Below are positions 1 to 7,160 of a DNA stretch of 32,045 nucleotides, one piece after another. Each line of letters starts with the position of its first letter. The first letter of the stretch is position 1. A model generated the notes under the pieces. That model saw only the letters and a program-made list of their open reading frames with translations. It ran no database searches and had not been told where the DNA came from. Source of the DNA: Bacilli bacterium (GTDB lineage Bacteria; Bacillota_I; Bacilli_A; RFN20; CAG-826); the NCBI GenBank assembly GCA_016302065.1, contig JAEDOI010000010.1, positions 1 through 32,045 of the forward strand, given 5' to 3'. The position numbers and the translations under genes are program-made.

Positions 1-397
1 AGTTCTTGCAATATCAAAAGATGGAACATCTGTTGAATCTGCAAAACATGGTGATTCTGTTGATATTTTAGTAAAACCAGTAACAGGTCTTACAGTTTCT
101 AAAGGACAACTTTTATTTAGAGCTGATACAAAGGAAAGCGGTACATCTTTTTATACAAGAATCACAAACAAAAGTGAAATATCATATTCGAACGGAGTTA
201 GCGAAGTATTTGATTTCTATGTTGACGGAATGTTCGTTAGTACTGTAACTGTTAATTTTCAAGAACAAATCAATTCAGGAAGTACTGGAAGTGCTGATGT
301 TGCTTTTGCAACAAAGATTCCATTTGTTAAATTTAAATTTTCTCTTAAGACAGGTGATGCAGAAATATTTACTGGATCGATTTGGAAATTAAATTAA
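1..397 (+). CDS. C-terminal part of an unknown protein (5' end outside window)
   Basis: An open frame runs in from the left edge (codons in register with base 2) and ends at TAA 395-397, giving about 131 residues. The visible part is rich in Ser, Thr, Val and Phe, alternates polar and hydrophobic residues as beta-strand proteins do, and contains only Met at one internal position, so no alternative start is likely. There is no transmembrane helix, Cys pair or recognisable catalytic motif. It may be the end of a surface or phage-like structural protein, but I do not recognise the family. Downstream lies insertion-sequence debris, so it may belong to accessory DNA. Confidence 0.6.
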   Translation, partial: VLAISKDGTSVESAKHGDSVDILVKPVTGLTVSKGQLLFRADTKESGTSFYTRITNKSEISYSNGVSEVFDFYVDGMFVSTVTVNFQEQINSGSTGSADVAFATKIPFVKFKFSLKTGDAEIFTGSIWKLN

Positions 398-483
398 TTT
401 GAAAATAAATCTTTTAATAAAGTTTTAACTGTCAAAATAATAATATAAATAAAGCTTTTTAAGATAAAATTGATACAATCCTT

Positions 484-551
484 CTTAAGTAGACAAAAAA
501 AGTAAAACAAAGATAATCCCAATATAGGGATTGGAAAAGTGACTACTTAAG
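484..551. repeat. Nested inverted repeats before an IS orfA remnant
   Basis: CTTAAGTAG at 484-492 pairs exactly with CTACTTAAG at 543-551. Inside it, AATCCC (515-520) and GGGATT (527-532) form a second hairpin with a six-base loop. The outer arm ends in a GGAGG ribosome site (551-555) eight bases before the orfA remnant. The layout fits the end of an insertion sequence, or a hairpin that hides the ribosome site from read-through transcripts. Confidence 0.5.
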
Positions 552-562
552 GAGGATTTTTT

Positions 563-858
563 ATTGGAAGAAAAGCAAAATTTAGTAATGAGGTTAAGAT
601 AGATGCATGCATAAGATATCTTAGTGGCAGAAGTGGAGTTTCGGAATTAAAAAATGAAATTGGATGCGATGAAATAAGTTTAAGAGAATAGATTGCATGT
701 TATAAAAATAATGGCCAAATATATTTAATGAAAAGTAATATAATCAAACGTACACAGAAGAATTTAAATATTAAATAATATGTGAATGCAAAAGAGAATT
801 AACACGAACTGTAGTAGTAAGATGTAATATTTCTAGTTCAGTATTAAGAAATCGATAA
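563..858 (+). pseudogene. Decayed IS3/IS150-type orfA (transposase HTH subunit)
   Basis: Translation from ATT 563 (probably a mutated start, eight bases after GGAGG) gives a basic N-terminus beginning GRKAKFS and then a helix-turn-helix like that of IS3-family OrfA proteins. A TAG at 689-691 sits where this family usually has Trp, so it looks like a TGG to TAG change. The frame then dies at TAA 776-778. From 742 the homologous second part (NQTYTEEFKY and later ISSSVLRNR) continues in another frame to TAA 856-858, with an extra internal stop. At least two nonsense changes and one frameshift show that it is dead. No orfB (DDE domain) follows. Confidence 0.7.
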
Positions 859-1130
859 TAAAGTATAATTAAGGAGAATTAAAGGGACTAAAATATTTTA
901 GTAAATTATCCAAAAACTTTGTTTAAGCAATAACAAATGAATTCATTCAGCTTTAAAGATGAAAGAAGATAATTTATATGTAATATTTTAAGAAAGGTTA
1001 TCTTCTGCTGTATATAATATTGATAAATTCCCAATTGTGGAAAATTCAAATACCATTGGCAAAGGATAACAACCTAGCAAAGCAATAATTTCCAAAGATT
1101 TATAATAAGGTGTTTTTCTAGATAATTATA
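859..1130. other. Intergenic stretch with decayed coding sequence
   Basis: No intact gene is visible. From ATG 959 the frame that later becomes the HTH gene reads as protein-like text (for example SSAVYNIDKFPIVEN) broken by TAA codons, ending just before that gene. This looks like another decayed gene of unknown family. No RNA gene or strong terminator was seen. Confidence 0.35.
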
Positions 1131-1159
1131 TTGAAGAAATGTCGGTTAACCGATATAAT
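1131..1159 (+). promoter_or_regulatory. Promoter with palindromic operator for the HTH-kinase pair
   Basis: TTGAAG at 1131-1136 and a perfect TATAAT at 1154-1159 are separated by 17 bases. A 12-base perfect palindrome, TCGGTTAACCGA (1142-1153), fills the spacer and abuts the -10 box, the usual place for an autoregulatory operator of an Xre-type antitoxin. The predicted transcription start is near 1166, which is the ATG of the gene. Confidence 0.65.
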
Positions 1160-1165
1160 ATAGGT

Positions 1166-1561
1166 ATGACATTTTTAGATTTACTTTCGGAAAAGAAAAC
1201 CACTGTTTATTCATTATCAATTCATAGTGGAATTCCTAGAACAACTTTAACAGATATTGCTTCTGGTAAAGCTGATATTTTAGAATGTTCTGGAAAAACT
1301 TTATTAGCTATTTCTAAAAGCTTAAATGTTTCTATAGAAGACTTACTTTCTCTAGAAAGAGAAGAAGCTAAAACTTTATTACCGGGTTTCCTTCTTGATT
1401 CAATTAATGAATATCGTAAAGCAATTAGAAAAGATAGCACTCTTATTGATTGTTACAGCGATCAATTAAATAGCTCTATTAATGTTGCAGAAGTAGAGAA
1501 TCTTATTTCAAAGGAACAAGCAAATAGATTGCGATTAAGATATTTTGGGAGGTGTTATTGA
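1166..1561 (+). CDS. Xre-type HTH protein, probable antitoxin of a HipA-like kinase
   Basis: The 131-residue product starts with an Xre/Cro helix-turn-helix (about residues 1-60; the segment SIHSGIPRTTLTDI is the recognition region) and has a further 70 residues rich in charged and Leu residues that may contact the kinase. I chose ATG 1166 over ATG 1139 because a strong promoter (1131-1159) overlaps the upstream start, so a transcript from it could not include 1139; family members also begin close to MTFLDLL. There is no ribosome-binding site before 1166, so translation is probably leaderless. The stop codon overlaps the kinase start (TGATG), which suggests translational coupling. By analogy with HipB it should neutralise the kinase and repress its own promoter; that is inference. 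Confidence 0.75.
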   Translation: MTFLDLLSEKKTTVYSLSIHSGIPRTTLTDIASGKADILECSGKTLLAISKSLNVSIEDLLSLEREEAKTLLPGFLLDSINEYRKAIRKDSTLIDCYSDQLNSSINVAEVENLISKEQANRLRLRYFGRCY

Positions 1562-2433
1562 TGTTAGATTTTACAAATTTACCAACTAAGAAAAAAGCTT
1601 ATGGAGGCGCTAATGGTAGCAAACTTTCTGTTATTTATAATGATGAATTATATATGTTAAAGCTACCTATGCATGTTTTGAAAAATCCAAATCTTTCTTA
1701 TACAAATAGTTGCACATCAGAGTACCTTGGATGTCATATTTTTAATATGCTAGGAATAAAAGCACAAGAAACATTATTGGGAACATATAAGTATCACGAT
1801 AAGGTTAAAACGGTTGTTGCTTGCAAAGATTTTACATCTCCAGGCGTCGTAATTTTAGATTTTGCTTCAATAAAAAACCAAATCATTGATTCCGCTTCTA
1901 ATGGCTATGGCACTGAATTATCAGACATTATAGATACGATAAATAAACAAACAGTAGTAGATAGTGAAGAACTAAAAGAACATTTTTGGAATATGTTTGT
2001 AGTTGATGCTTTTATTGGTAACTGGGATCGACATAACGGTAACTGGGGGTTTTTATATAATCAAGAGACAGATAAATTAGAAATTGCTCCTATATTTGAT
2101 TGTGGATCCGCGCTTTTCCCACAAATAGATGATGAATTAATTAAAAAAGTAATTTCATCTAAGGCAGAAATGAACGCTCGTGTTTATGATATTCCAACTT
2201 CTGCAATATTGATTGATGGTAAAAGAGCGAACTATCATAAGGTGATAACTTCTTTAGAATATAAAGATTGTAACAATGCAATAAAAAGAATAGTGCCAAA
2301 AATACAACTAGATGATATAAACAAATTAATCGATAATGTTGAAGAATTAAGTCAACTTAAAAAAGAATTTCTTAAAAAAATATTAAAATTAAGAAAAGAA
2401 TTAATATTAGATGCTGCATTTAAGAAGTTATAA
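1561..2433 (+). CDS. HipA-like Ser/Thr kinase lacking the N-terminal subdomain (toxin)
   Basis: This 290-residue protein matches the HipA C-terminal kinase fold. A glycine-rich segment (YGGANGSK, about residues 16-23), a Lys in YMLKLP as candidate nucleotide-binding Lys, a catalytic loop NWDRHNGNW with Asp156 and Asn161, and a metal-binding DCGS with Asp180 in place of DFG are all present. HipA itself is about 440 residues; the N1 subdomain is missing, as in CtkA and HipT. No separate HipS-like gene is seen, unlike in HipBST. Start ATG 1561 is preceded by GGGAGG (1547-1552) at eight bases; a GTG at 1552 overlaps that site and is rejected. HipA kinases phosphorylate targets such as glutamyl-tRNA synthetase; the target here is unknown. 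All catalytic residues are intact, so it is probably active. Confidence 0.8.
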   Translation: MLDFTNLPTKKKAYGGANGSKLSVIYNDELYMLKLPMHVLKNPNLSYTNSCTSEYLGCHIFNMLGIKAQETLLGTYKYHDKVKTVVACKDFTSPGVVILDFASIKNQIIDSASNGYGTELSDIIDTINKQTVVDSEELKEHFWNMFVVDAFIGNWDRHNGNWGFLYNQETDKLEIAPIFDCGSALFPQIDDELIKKVISSKAEMNARVYDIPTSAILIDGKRANYHKVITSLEYKDCNNAIKRIVPKIQLDDINKLIDNVEELSQLKKEFLKKILKLRKELILDAAFKKL

Positions 2434-2444
2434 ACATTGCAAAA

Positions 2445-2487
2445 CTATGCATTAGGTCGATCGCTTAAGGACACATTGAATGCATAG
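2445..2487. repeat. Stem-loop after the HipA-like gene
   Basis: CTATGCATT (2445-2453) and AATGCATAG (2479-2487) form a perfect 9-bp stem with a 25-base loop, twelve bases after the kinase stop. There is no strong U-run after it, so it may be a weak terminator or an element end. Confidence 0.4.
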
Positions 2488-2547
2488 ATTTTATCAAGAA
2501 AAATAATTGTTTCAAGCATTTTTGCAATTGTCAATAATTTTGTGTAG

Positions 2548-2805
2548 TTTTAGGAGTACGGACAAAAAATTGGACTAAAATAGAAAGGAAAGGCATGAAC
2601 AAATTAACTCAAAAAGAAAAAATGCATTAAATCTTTTAGACCAATATGATAGTCAATTACCTAAAACATCATTTGAATTAGGAATTAGCAAACACACTAA
2701 GATCGTGGTGAGACAAAAGAAAGAAAAATAAACCTCTTTTGAAAGGAAGAGAATCCTATTAATTTCAAGATTTAAATGTCCGCATCCCCGTTAGTCTACC
2801 TAAAA
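2548..2805. mobile_element. Remnant insertion element with imperfect terminal inverted repeats
   Basis: TTTTAGG at 2548-2554 followed by CGGACA at 2559-2564 is mirrored by TGTCCG at 2777-2782 and CCTAAAA at 2799-2805, with different spacing at the two ends. Between them lies a broken orfA-like sequence. The size, about 258 bases, fits an internally deleted insertion sequence or MITE-like derivative. The boundaries are uncertain. Confidence 0.4.
2595..2762 (+). pseudogene. Second decayed transposase orfA fragment, unlike the first
   Basis: After GGAAAGG and ATG 2595 the product MNKLTQKEK soon meets TAA. The next frame continues as ALNLLDQYDSQLPKTSFELG and then, after another frame change, LRSW-stop-DKRKKNKPLLKGR. 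Together these read like the helix-turn-helix end of an insertion-sequence OrfA (regular Leu spacing, ELGIS turn, then RSW). At least two frameshifts and one stop make it non-functional. Its sequence differs from the remnant at 563-858, so two separate elements inserted here. Confidence 0.55.
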
Positions 2806-2866
2806 TTGTTAATAACAAAAGTGAATAATAAATATTAATATAAATAGACACTTTATTTATTTTATG

Positions 2867-2911
2867 TTGTTCAATATATCACTTAACTTTTTTAATATAT
2901 TTTAGTTAAGT
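2867..2911 (+). promoter_or_regulatory. Promoter with inverted repeat, candidate TetR operator
   Basis: TTGTTC (2867-2872) and TTTAAT (2891-2896), 18 bases apart, form a plausible promoter for the membrane-protein/TetR genes. ACTTAAC (2881-2887) and GTTAAGT (2905-2911) are exact inverted repeats that enclose the -10 box. Their position suits a repressor site, most simply for the TetR protein encoded downstream; this is inference. Confidence 0.5.
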
Positions 2912-2924
2912 AAAGGAGAACAAC

Positions 2925-3284
2925 ATGGAAAATTTAGATAAAGTATATGCCAATAAAATTGCTGAAGAATACGCAATTAAAAAAGAATCAAATGTAATTA
3001 GACTTAAGAAATTAGATCAAAAGGTTAAAAGGTTGCCATTAATATTAAGCTTATCAATAGGAACAGTGTTTGCCTTAATATTTGGCTTAGGATTTAGTAT
3101 GATTTTAACAGACTTTGGTTTTAATAATAATTTAGATTATATTATTGGAATAATTTTAGGAGTAGTAGGAATTATAATGTGTATCGCTAATTATTTTATT
3201 TATAAAGTGATTTTAAATAAAAGAAAAGCAAAATATGCCTTTGATATTATTGAACTTGCTAATAAAATAAGTGAAAATAATTAA
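2925..3284 (+). CDS. Small two-helix membrane protein upstream of a TetR gene
   Basis: The 119-residue product has a charged N-terminus (about residues 1-36, many Lys and Glu), two hydrophobic segments at roughly 38-62 and 71-94, and a basic C-terminal tail. It has no signal peptide or catalytic motif that I recognise. AAAGGAG lies six to seven bases before ATG 2925, a good ribosome site. The TetR gene follows after three bases, so the two are cotranscribed. A regulated membrane protein beside its regulator suggests a role in stress or drug response, but the function is unknown. Confidence 0.75.
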   Translation: MENLDKVYANKIAEEYAIKKESNVIRLKKLDQKVKRLPLILSLSIGTVFALIFGLGFSMILTDFGFNNNLDYIIGIILGVVGIIMCIANYFIYKVILNKRKAKYAFDIIELANKISENN

Positions 3285-3287
3285 TAT

Positions 3288-3872
3288 ATGGATAAAAAAG
3301 AGAGCAAATATTTTCAAACTGCAATAAAATTGGAAGAAGCTTTAATAAACTTATTAAATATTAAAGATTTTGAATATATTACAGTTAAAGATATATGCTT
3401 AAAGGCAAAAGTAAATAGATCTACTTTTTATCTTCATTATTTAAATGTTAATGATTTATTAGAAGATATTGTCTTTAATTTAAATAAATCATTTATTTCT
3501 TTTATGGGTAAAGATAAAAAGGTAGTAATTAATAATAATTTAGAAGATTTATATTTAATAAGTGATCAATATCTTTTACCATATCTATTATTTATAAAAG
3601 AAAATAAGAATGTTTATAAAGCTTTAAAAAGTAATCCACATCTTTTTAAAGCCGATAAACAATATGAAGAAATGTTTAATAATTTATTTTCTCCAATAAT
3701 GACACAATTTGGATTAGATATAAAGTTTCATAAATATTTGATGGATTTCTTTGTTAATGGAATTTCTGCTATAGTTTTTGATTGGGTCAATGATGATTGT
3801 AAATATGAGATTGAAGAGATAGCAGAATTGATTAAAGGCTTAATTGTAAAATATGAAGGAAAAAATAAATAA
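3288..3872 (+). CDS. TetR/AcrR family transcriptional regulator
   Basis: The 194-residue protein has the TetR N-terminal DNA-binding domain: helix 1 with ALINLL, then ITVKDICLKAKVNRSTFYLHY (helices 2-3, residues about 30-50) with the typical FYLHY end. The C-terminal ligand and dimer domain (about 70-190) is of the type that includes DhaS-like regulators, with no clear ligand clue. Start ATG 3288 has no Shine-Dalgarno sequence and lies three bases after the preceding gene, so it is probably translated by coupling. It likely represses the operon promoter through the inverted repeat at 2881-2911. Confidence 0.85.
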   Translation: MDKKESKYFQTAIKLEEALINLLNIKDFEYITVKDICLKAKVNRSTFYLHYLNVNDLLEDIVFNLNKSFISFMGKDKKVVINNNLEDLYLISDQYLLPYLLFIKENKNVYKALKSNPHLFKADKQYEEMFNNLFSPIMTQFGLDIKFHKYLMDFFVNGISAIVFDWVNDDCKYEIEEIAELIKGLIVKYEGKNK

Positions 3873-4485
3873 TTTTATTAAAACTATATTTAATAAAAAA
3901 GAGCTAATTGTTTCAATTAGTTCTTTATTTATTTCATTTTTATATACGATTTATAATATGATTATTGGTATTATAAATTATTCAATATTTAATGGAATAA
4001 TAAGTATATATTATTTATTATTAACTATTTGTAATAGTATTTTAATTTATAGAATATATAGAACTAAAAAAAGTGAAAAACCATATAAAATAACGTATAT
4101 TTTTATTTATATTATATTATTTTTATTAACAATTTCTTTTATAGGTCCTGCTATTTTATTACTTCTTAATGATAATATTTTCTTTCTAGATACAATTTAT
4201 TCAATTGTTTGTGCTTTGTTTACGACAATTAGTATGACTTTCTCAATAATTAATTATGTTAAAGCTAGAAAAGAAGATAACGAAAATATTAAATTGTTGA
4301 GATTATGTAACTTAATATCTTCTTTATTATCAATTATTATTTTACAAAATATATTAATTTTATCTAATGGTGAACTAGATAACGACATGTTCATTTTATC
4401 TATTTTTACAACTTGTTTTATTATATTATTTATTATTATTTTAATTATTATTAAATTTATTTTTTATATTAAAAAGAATAGATAA
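3853..4485 (+). CDS. Polytopic membrane protein, family not recognised
   Basis: The 210-residue product is mainly Ile, Leu and Phe and shows about six hydrophobic segments (near 17-37, 44-64, 80-105, 112-134, 150-168 and 178-205), with short charged loops such as RTKKSEKP and KARKEDNEN. It starts inside the TetR gene (20-base overlap) with no clear ribosome site. No transporter motif is visible. It is probably the effector or third gene of the TetR cassette. The very low-complexity hydrophobic composition makes remote homology hard to judge. Confidence 0.7.
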   Translation: MKEKINNFIKTIFNKKELIVSISSLFISFLYTIYNMIIGIINYSIFNGIISIYYLLLTICNSILIYRIYRTKKSEKPYKITYIFIYIILFLLTISFIGPAILLLLNDNIFFLDTIYSIVCALFTTISMTFSIINYVKARKEDNENIKLLRLCNLISSLLSIIILQNILILSNGELDNDMFILSIFTTCFIILFIIILIIIKFIFYIKKNR

Positions 4486-4536
4486 GTAAATAAACATTTA
4501 ACACTAATAATAAATGTAATTTCTAATTATATTTAG

Positions 4537-4542
4537 TATAAT
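4537..4542 (+). promoter_or_regulatory. -10 box placing transcription start at the ATG of the ATP-grasp pair
   Basis: TATAAT at 4537-4542 lies eight bases before ATG 4550, so transcription would begin at about the A of the start codon. The -35 region is poor. No ribosome site precedes the ATG, consistent with a leaderless message. Confidence 0.5.
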
Positions 4543-4549
4543 TTTTTAT

Positions 4550-5410
4550 ATGACAGGATGGTTAGTAGTAAATTCATTTATTAATAGCTCTAAATTTCAA
4601 AAACTATATGAAATGTTAGTTAATTCTTTTTCAAAGAAAGGAATTAACTTAGAAATTAAAAGAGCTAATGAAATTTCTTTAAAGGTAAATGAAGCAATAA
4701 TTGATTTACCTTCTTTTGTATTGTTTTATGATAAAGATATATATTTATCATTAAGATTAGAAGCTTTGGGGTGTAAAGTATTTAATAATAGTAGAGCTAT
4801 TTTGTTATGCGATAACAAAATATTAATGTATCAAGAATTATATAAATTTAATATTAGAATTCCTAAAACTTATATTGCTCCAAAAACTTTTGAAAATATT
4901 AATTATTGCAATTTAGATTTTTTAAATACTATTGAAAAGGAGTTAGGATATCCTATGGTTTTTAAAGAAGCATATGGTTCTTTTGGTGAACAAGTTTATT
5001 TAGTTAATAATCATAATGAAGCGATATCTTTAATTAAGAAAATTGGTTATAAAGATTTTTTAATTCAAGAGTATATTAAAACTAGTAAAGGGAAAGATAT
5101 TAGAATAAATGTTGTAAACCATAAACCAATTTGCTCAATTCTAAGATATAATGATTTTGATTTTAGAAGCAATATAAGTAATGGTGGTAAAGCAATAAAT
5201 TATGAACCTAATAAAGAGTTTTTAGATCTTGCTATTAAAGCAAGTAAAGCTCTAAATTTAGATTTTGGAACTGTTGATATGTTAATTGATGAATTTAATC
5301 ATCCTATTGTTTGTGAATTAAATTCTAATCCACAATTTAAATCAACATTTGATGTTACAAATGTTGATTTAAGTGACTACATTAGAGACTATATTATTTC
5401 TAAATTATGA
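4550..5410 (+). CDS. RimK-like ATP-grasp ligase, first of a pair
   Basis: This 286-residue protein has an N-terminal alpha/beta region (1 to about 95) and an ATP-grasp domain. The Lys strand YPMVFKEAYGSFGEQV (about residues 134-149), the linker strand IQEYIKTSKGKDIR with the RimK-style G-x-D-x-R, the DFRSNISNGG segment and the metal-binding DMLID and CELNSNP near 255-265 are all present, so it should bind ATP and Mg and activate a carboxylate for amide bond formation. Closest described relatives are RimK, LysX and MptN type ligases that add amino acids to an acceptor. The acceptor and amino acid are unknown. It overlaps the next ligase by four bases (ATGA). Confidence 0.8.
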   Translation: MTGWLVVNSFINSSKFQKLYEMLVNSFSKKGINLEIKRANEISLKVNEAIIDLPSFVLFYDKDIYLSLRLEALGCKVFNNSRAILLCDNKILMYQELYKFNIRIPKTYIAPKTFENINYCNLDFLNTIEKELGYPMVFKEAYGSFGEQVYLVNNHNEAISLIKKIGYKDFLIQEYIKTSKGKDIRINVVNHKPICSILRYNDFDFRSNISNGGKAINYEPNKEFLDLAIKASKALNLDFGTVDMLIDEFNHPIVCELNSNPQFKSTFDVTNVDLSDYIRDYIISKL

Positions 5411-6216
5411 AAACTCGTGGAATTATTATTTATTCAAAAATTGATGCAAAGAAGAACTATTGGTTTATTGATGAGTTAATTAAATATTTTGCTAATTACG
5501 ATATTAAGTTAAACCTTGTTCTAGACGATGAATATAGTCAATATTTAACCTTAAATTTAGATATAACATTTGCTATTAATAGAACAAGAGATTATAAAAT
5601 ATCGCTTGATTTAGAAAATAAACATATAAAAGTATTTAATAATCAAATAGTCAATAAAATAGCTAATAATAAGTATCTTTCTTATCTATTATTTAAAAAA
5701 CTTAATCTTCCTTGTATGGATACTTATTTAAATGTTAATTCATCATTAAATTATCCTCTAGTTATGAAACAAGTATCAGGGCATGGAGGAACTGAAGTTT
5801 ATTTAGTTAAATCGAAAGAAGAAATTAATTCTATTTATAAATTAAATAAAGATAAAACATATATTTTTCAACCATTATGTTCTAATATTGGAATAGATGT
5901 TAGAGTTTATATGTTTAAGAATGAACCTTTAGTTGCTTTTAAAAGAGAGTCAATAAATGGTGATTTTAAAAGCAATTATTCTTTAAATCATAAGGCAAGT
6001 ATTTTTAAATTAGATGAAGAAATGATAGCAATTTGTAAAAAAATAACTAAAGAATTAAATAGTGATTATATAGGAGTAGATTTTATATTTAATAATAACA
6101 AATGGGTTGTTAATGAAATTGAAGATCCTGTTGGAGCATGGATGATTTATGATTTAACAAATATTGATTTAGCAAAAATAATCGTTGATTATATATTAAA
6201 AGAATTAAATATTTAG
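5407..6216 (+). CDS. ATP-grasp ligase-like protein, second of a pair
   Basis: The 269-residue product is a diverged partner of the gene before it. It keeps the ATP-grasp plan: Lys strand YPLVMKQVSGHGGTEV (about 114-129), FQPLCSNIGIDVRVY for the hinge and first ligand strand, the R-x-S-x-x-GDFKSN-YS stretch in place of DFRSN-GG, and VDFIFNNNKWVVNEIEDPVG for the metal and phosphate residues (Asp and Glu at about 222 and 236). The usual Asn of the N-x-N-P metal site is replaced by Glu-Asp in EIEDPVGA, so its metal site may differ. The overlap with the first ligase implies coupled synthesis and probably a joint reaction or complex. Function unknown. Confidence 0.75.
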   Translation: MKTRGIIIYSKIDAKKNYWFIDELIKYFANYDIKLNLVLDDEYSQYLTLNLDITFAINRTRDYKISLDLENKHIKVFNNQIVNKIANNKYLSYLLFKKLNLPCMDTYLNVNSSLNYPLVMKQVSGHGGTEVYLVKSKEEINSIYKLNKDKTYIFQPLCSNIGIDVRVYMFKNEPLVAFKRESINGDFKSNYSLNHKASIFKLDEEMIAICKKITKELNSDYIGVDFIFNNNKWVVNEIEDPVGAWMIYDLTNIDLAKIIVDYILKELNI

Positions 6217-6223
6217 ATATAAT
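6196..6223 (+). promoter_or_regulatory. Possible promoter of the DJ-1 family gene
   Basis: TTAAAA (6196-6201) and TATAAT (6218-6223) are 16 bases apart, with the -10 box in the 25-base gap after the ATP-grasp pair. This would let the DJ-1 gene be expressed independently of the ligases. Confidence 0.4.
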
Positions 6224-6241
6224 TTAAATAAGAGGTTAATT

Positions 6242-6775
6242 ATGAAAGTATTATGTATTGTGACTAATGGATTTGAAGAAGTTGAATTTGTTGGAACTAT
6301 TGGAATTTTACGTAGGGGAAATGTTGATATTGATATATTTTCAATTCATGGTTCTAAAGCTATAGGAAGATATGGAATTGAAGTAAGTAATCTATATAAT
6401 TTTAAAGATATTGACGTAACTAAATATGATTTATTGTTAATTCCAGGTGGACCTGAATATGTCGAGATGGAAAGTAACATAGAATTTTTAAATATTATTA
6501 AGTATTTTTATAATTCTAATAAATATATTGCTGCAATTTGTGCTGGACCTACAATTTTAGGACATTTAGGTATGCTAAAAAATAAAAAATATACTTGTTT
6601 TACATCTATGAATGAAGATTTTGGTGGAGAATATGTGGATACATATGTAGTTAAAGATGGAAAAATCATTACTGCAAGAAGCGCAGCATCTAGCATTGAT
6701 TTTGCCTTTAAAATAATGGAAGTTATAAAAGGGAAAGAAGTAGAAGAAAAAATAAAAAAACAAATTTATTATTAA
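6242..6775 (+). CDS. DJ-1/PfpI family protein
   Basis: The 177-residue product has the DJ-1 layout: NGFEEVE with the conserved Glu15, the strand LLLIPGGPEY, and the nucleophile elbow AAICAGP with Cys100, followed by FTSMNED and TARSAASS with the loop residues typical of this subfamily. Members act as protein or glyoxal deglycases, chaperones or redox sensors; which applies here cannot be read from sequence. GAGGT lies a few bases before ATG 6242. The hairpin at 6781-6802 ends the transcript. Confidence 0.85.
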   Translation: MKVLCIVTNGFEEVEFVGTIGILRRGNVDIDIFSIHGSKAIGRYGIEVSNLYNFKDIDVTKYDLLLIPGGPEYVEMESNIEFLNIIKYFYNSNKYIAAICAGPTILGHLGMLKNKKYTCFTSMNEDFGGEYVDTYVVKDGKIITARSAASSIDFAFKIMEVIKGKEVEEKIKKQIYY

Positions 6776-6780
6776 TAAAA

Positions 6781-6802
6781 ATATGTAGCAAATGCTACAT
6801 AT
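6781..6802. terminator. Bidirectional terminator between DJ-1 and nfuA-like genes
   Basis: ATATGTAGCA (6781-6790) and TGCTACATAT (6793-6802) form a perfect stem. On the minus strand it runs into TTTTTATT; on the plus strand into TATTATTATTT. The nfuA-like stop codon (6795-6797) lies inside the hairpin. Confidence 0.7.
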
Positions 6803-7100
6803 TATTATTTGTAGTTTGACTTTTAGCTTCTGTTAAAGCCTTTTTAATTTCTTCTTTTTGACTAGCAAGTCTAACAGCAACAACTCCTGGTACTTCTTCC
6901 ATTAATATTATTTCTACACCTTGTTCAAGATCAGCTCCTAAATAAGAGCATCCTTCACAAGCTCCAGCAATATTAACATAGACTATACCATCTTCAAAGG
7001 AATCAAATGTAACATCTCCTCCTTCTCTTTGCATAAATGGTCTAACTTTATCAAGAGTTTGCTTAATTAATTCAATAGTTGAGTCTTCAATATTTTCCAT
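6795..7100 (-). CDS. NifU C-terminal domain (NfuA-type) Fe-S scaffold protein
   Basis: The 101-residue protein is a single NifU C-terminal domain. VRPFMQREGGDVTF near the start and GACEGCSYL with Cys48 and Cys51 (CxxC) are the family hallmarks; two copies in a dimer hold one 4Fe-4S cluster for transfer to apo-proteins. Its small size matches YutI-type proteins of Bacillota. No ribosome site precedes ATG 7100. It is transcribed alone from the promoter at 7111-7139. MiaB, encoded elsewhere in this window, is one enzyme needing such clusters. Confidence 0.88.
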   Translation of the reverse strand: MENIEDSTIELIKQTLDKVRPFMQREGGDVTFDSFEDGIVYVNIAGACEGCSYLGADLEQGVEIILMEEVPGVVAVRLASQKEEIKKALTEAKSQTTNNNM

Positions 7101-7110
7101 AACGATAAAT

Positions 7111-7139
7111 ATATTAAAACCACTATATTATGTTTTCAA
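7111..7139 (-). promoter_or_regulatory. Promoter of the nfuA-like gene, near-leaderless
   Basis: Read on the minus strand, TTGAAA (7139-7134) and TAATAT (7116-7111) are 17 bases apart. The expected start near 7104 leaves only about four bases before ATG 7100 and no ribosome site. Confidence 0.6.
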
Positions 7140-7160
7140 GTAATGTGATAAGTATTTATA

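Noticed and set aside
1139..1165. Longer start for the HTH gene at ATG 1139
   Set aside because: The strong promoter 1131-1159 and its palindrome overlap this start, and nothing resembling a ribosome site precedes it.
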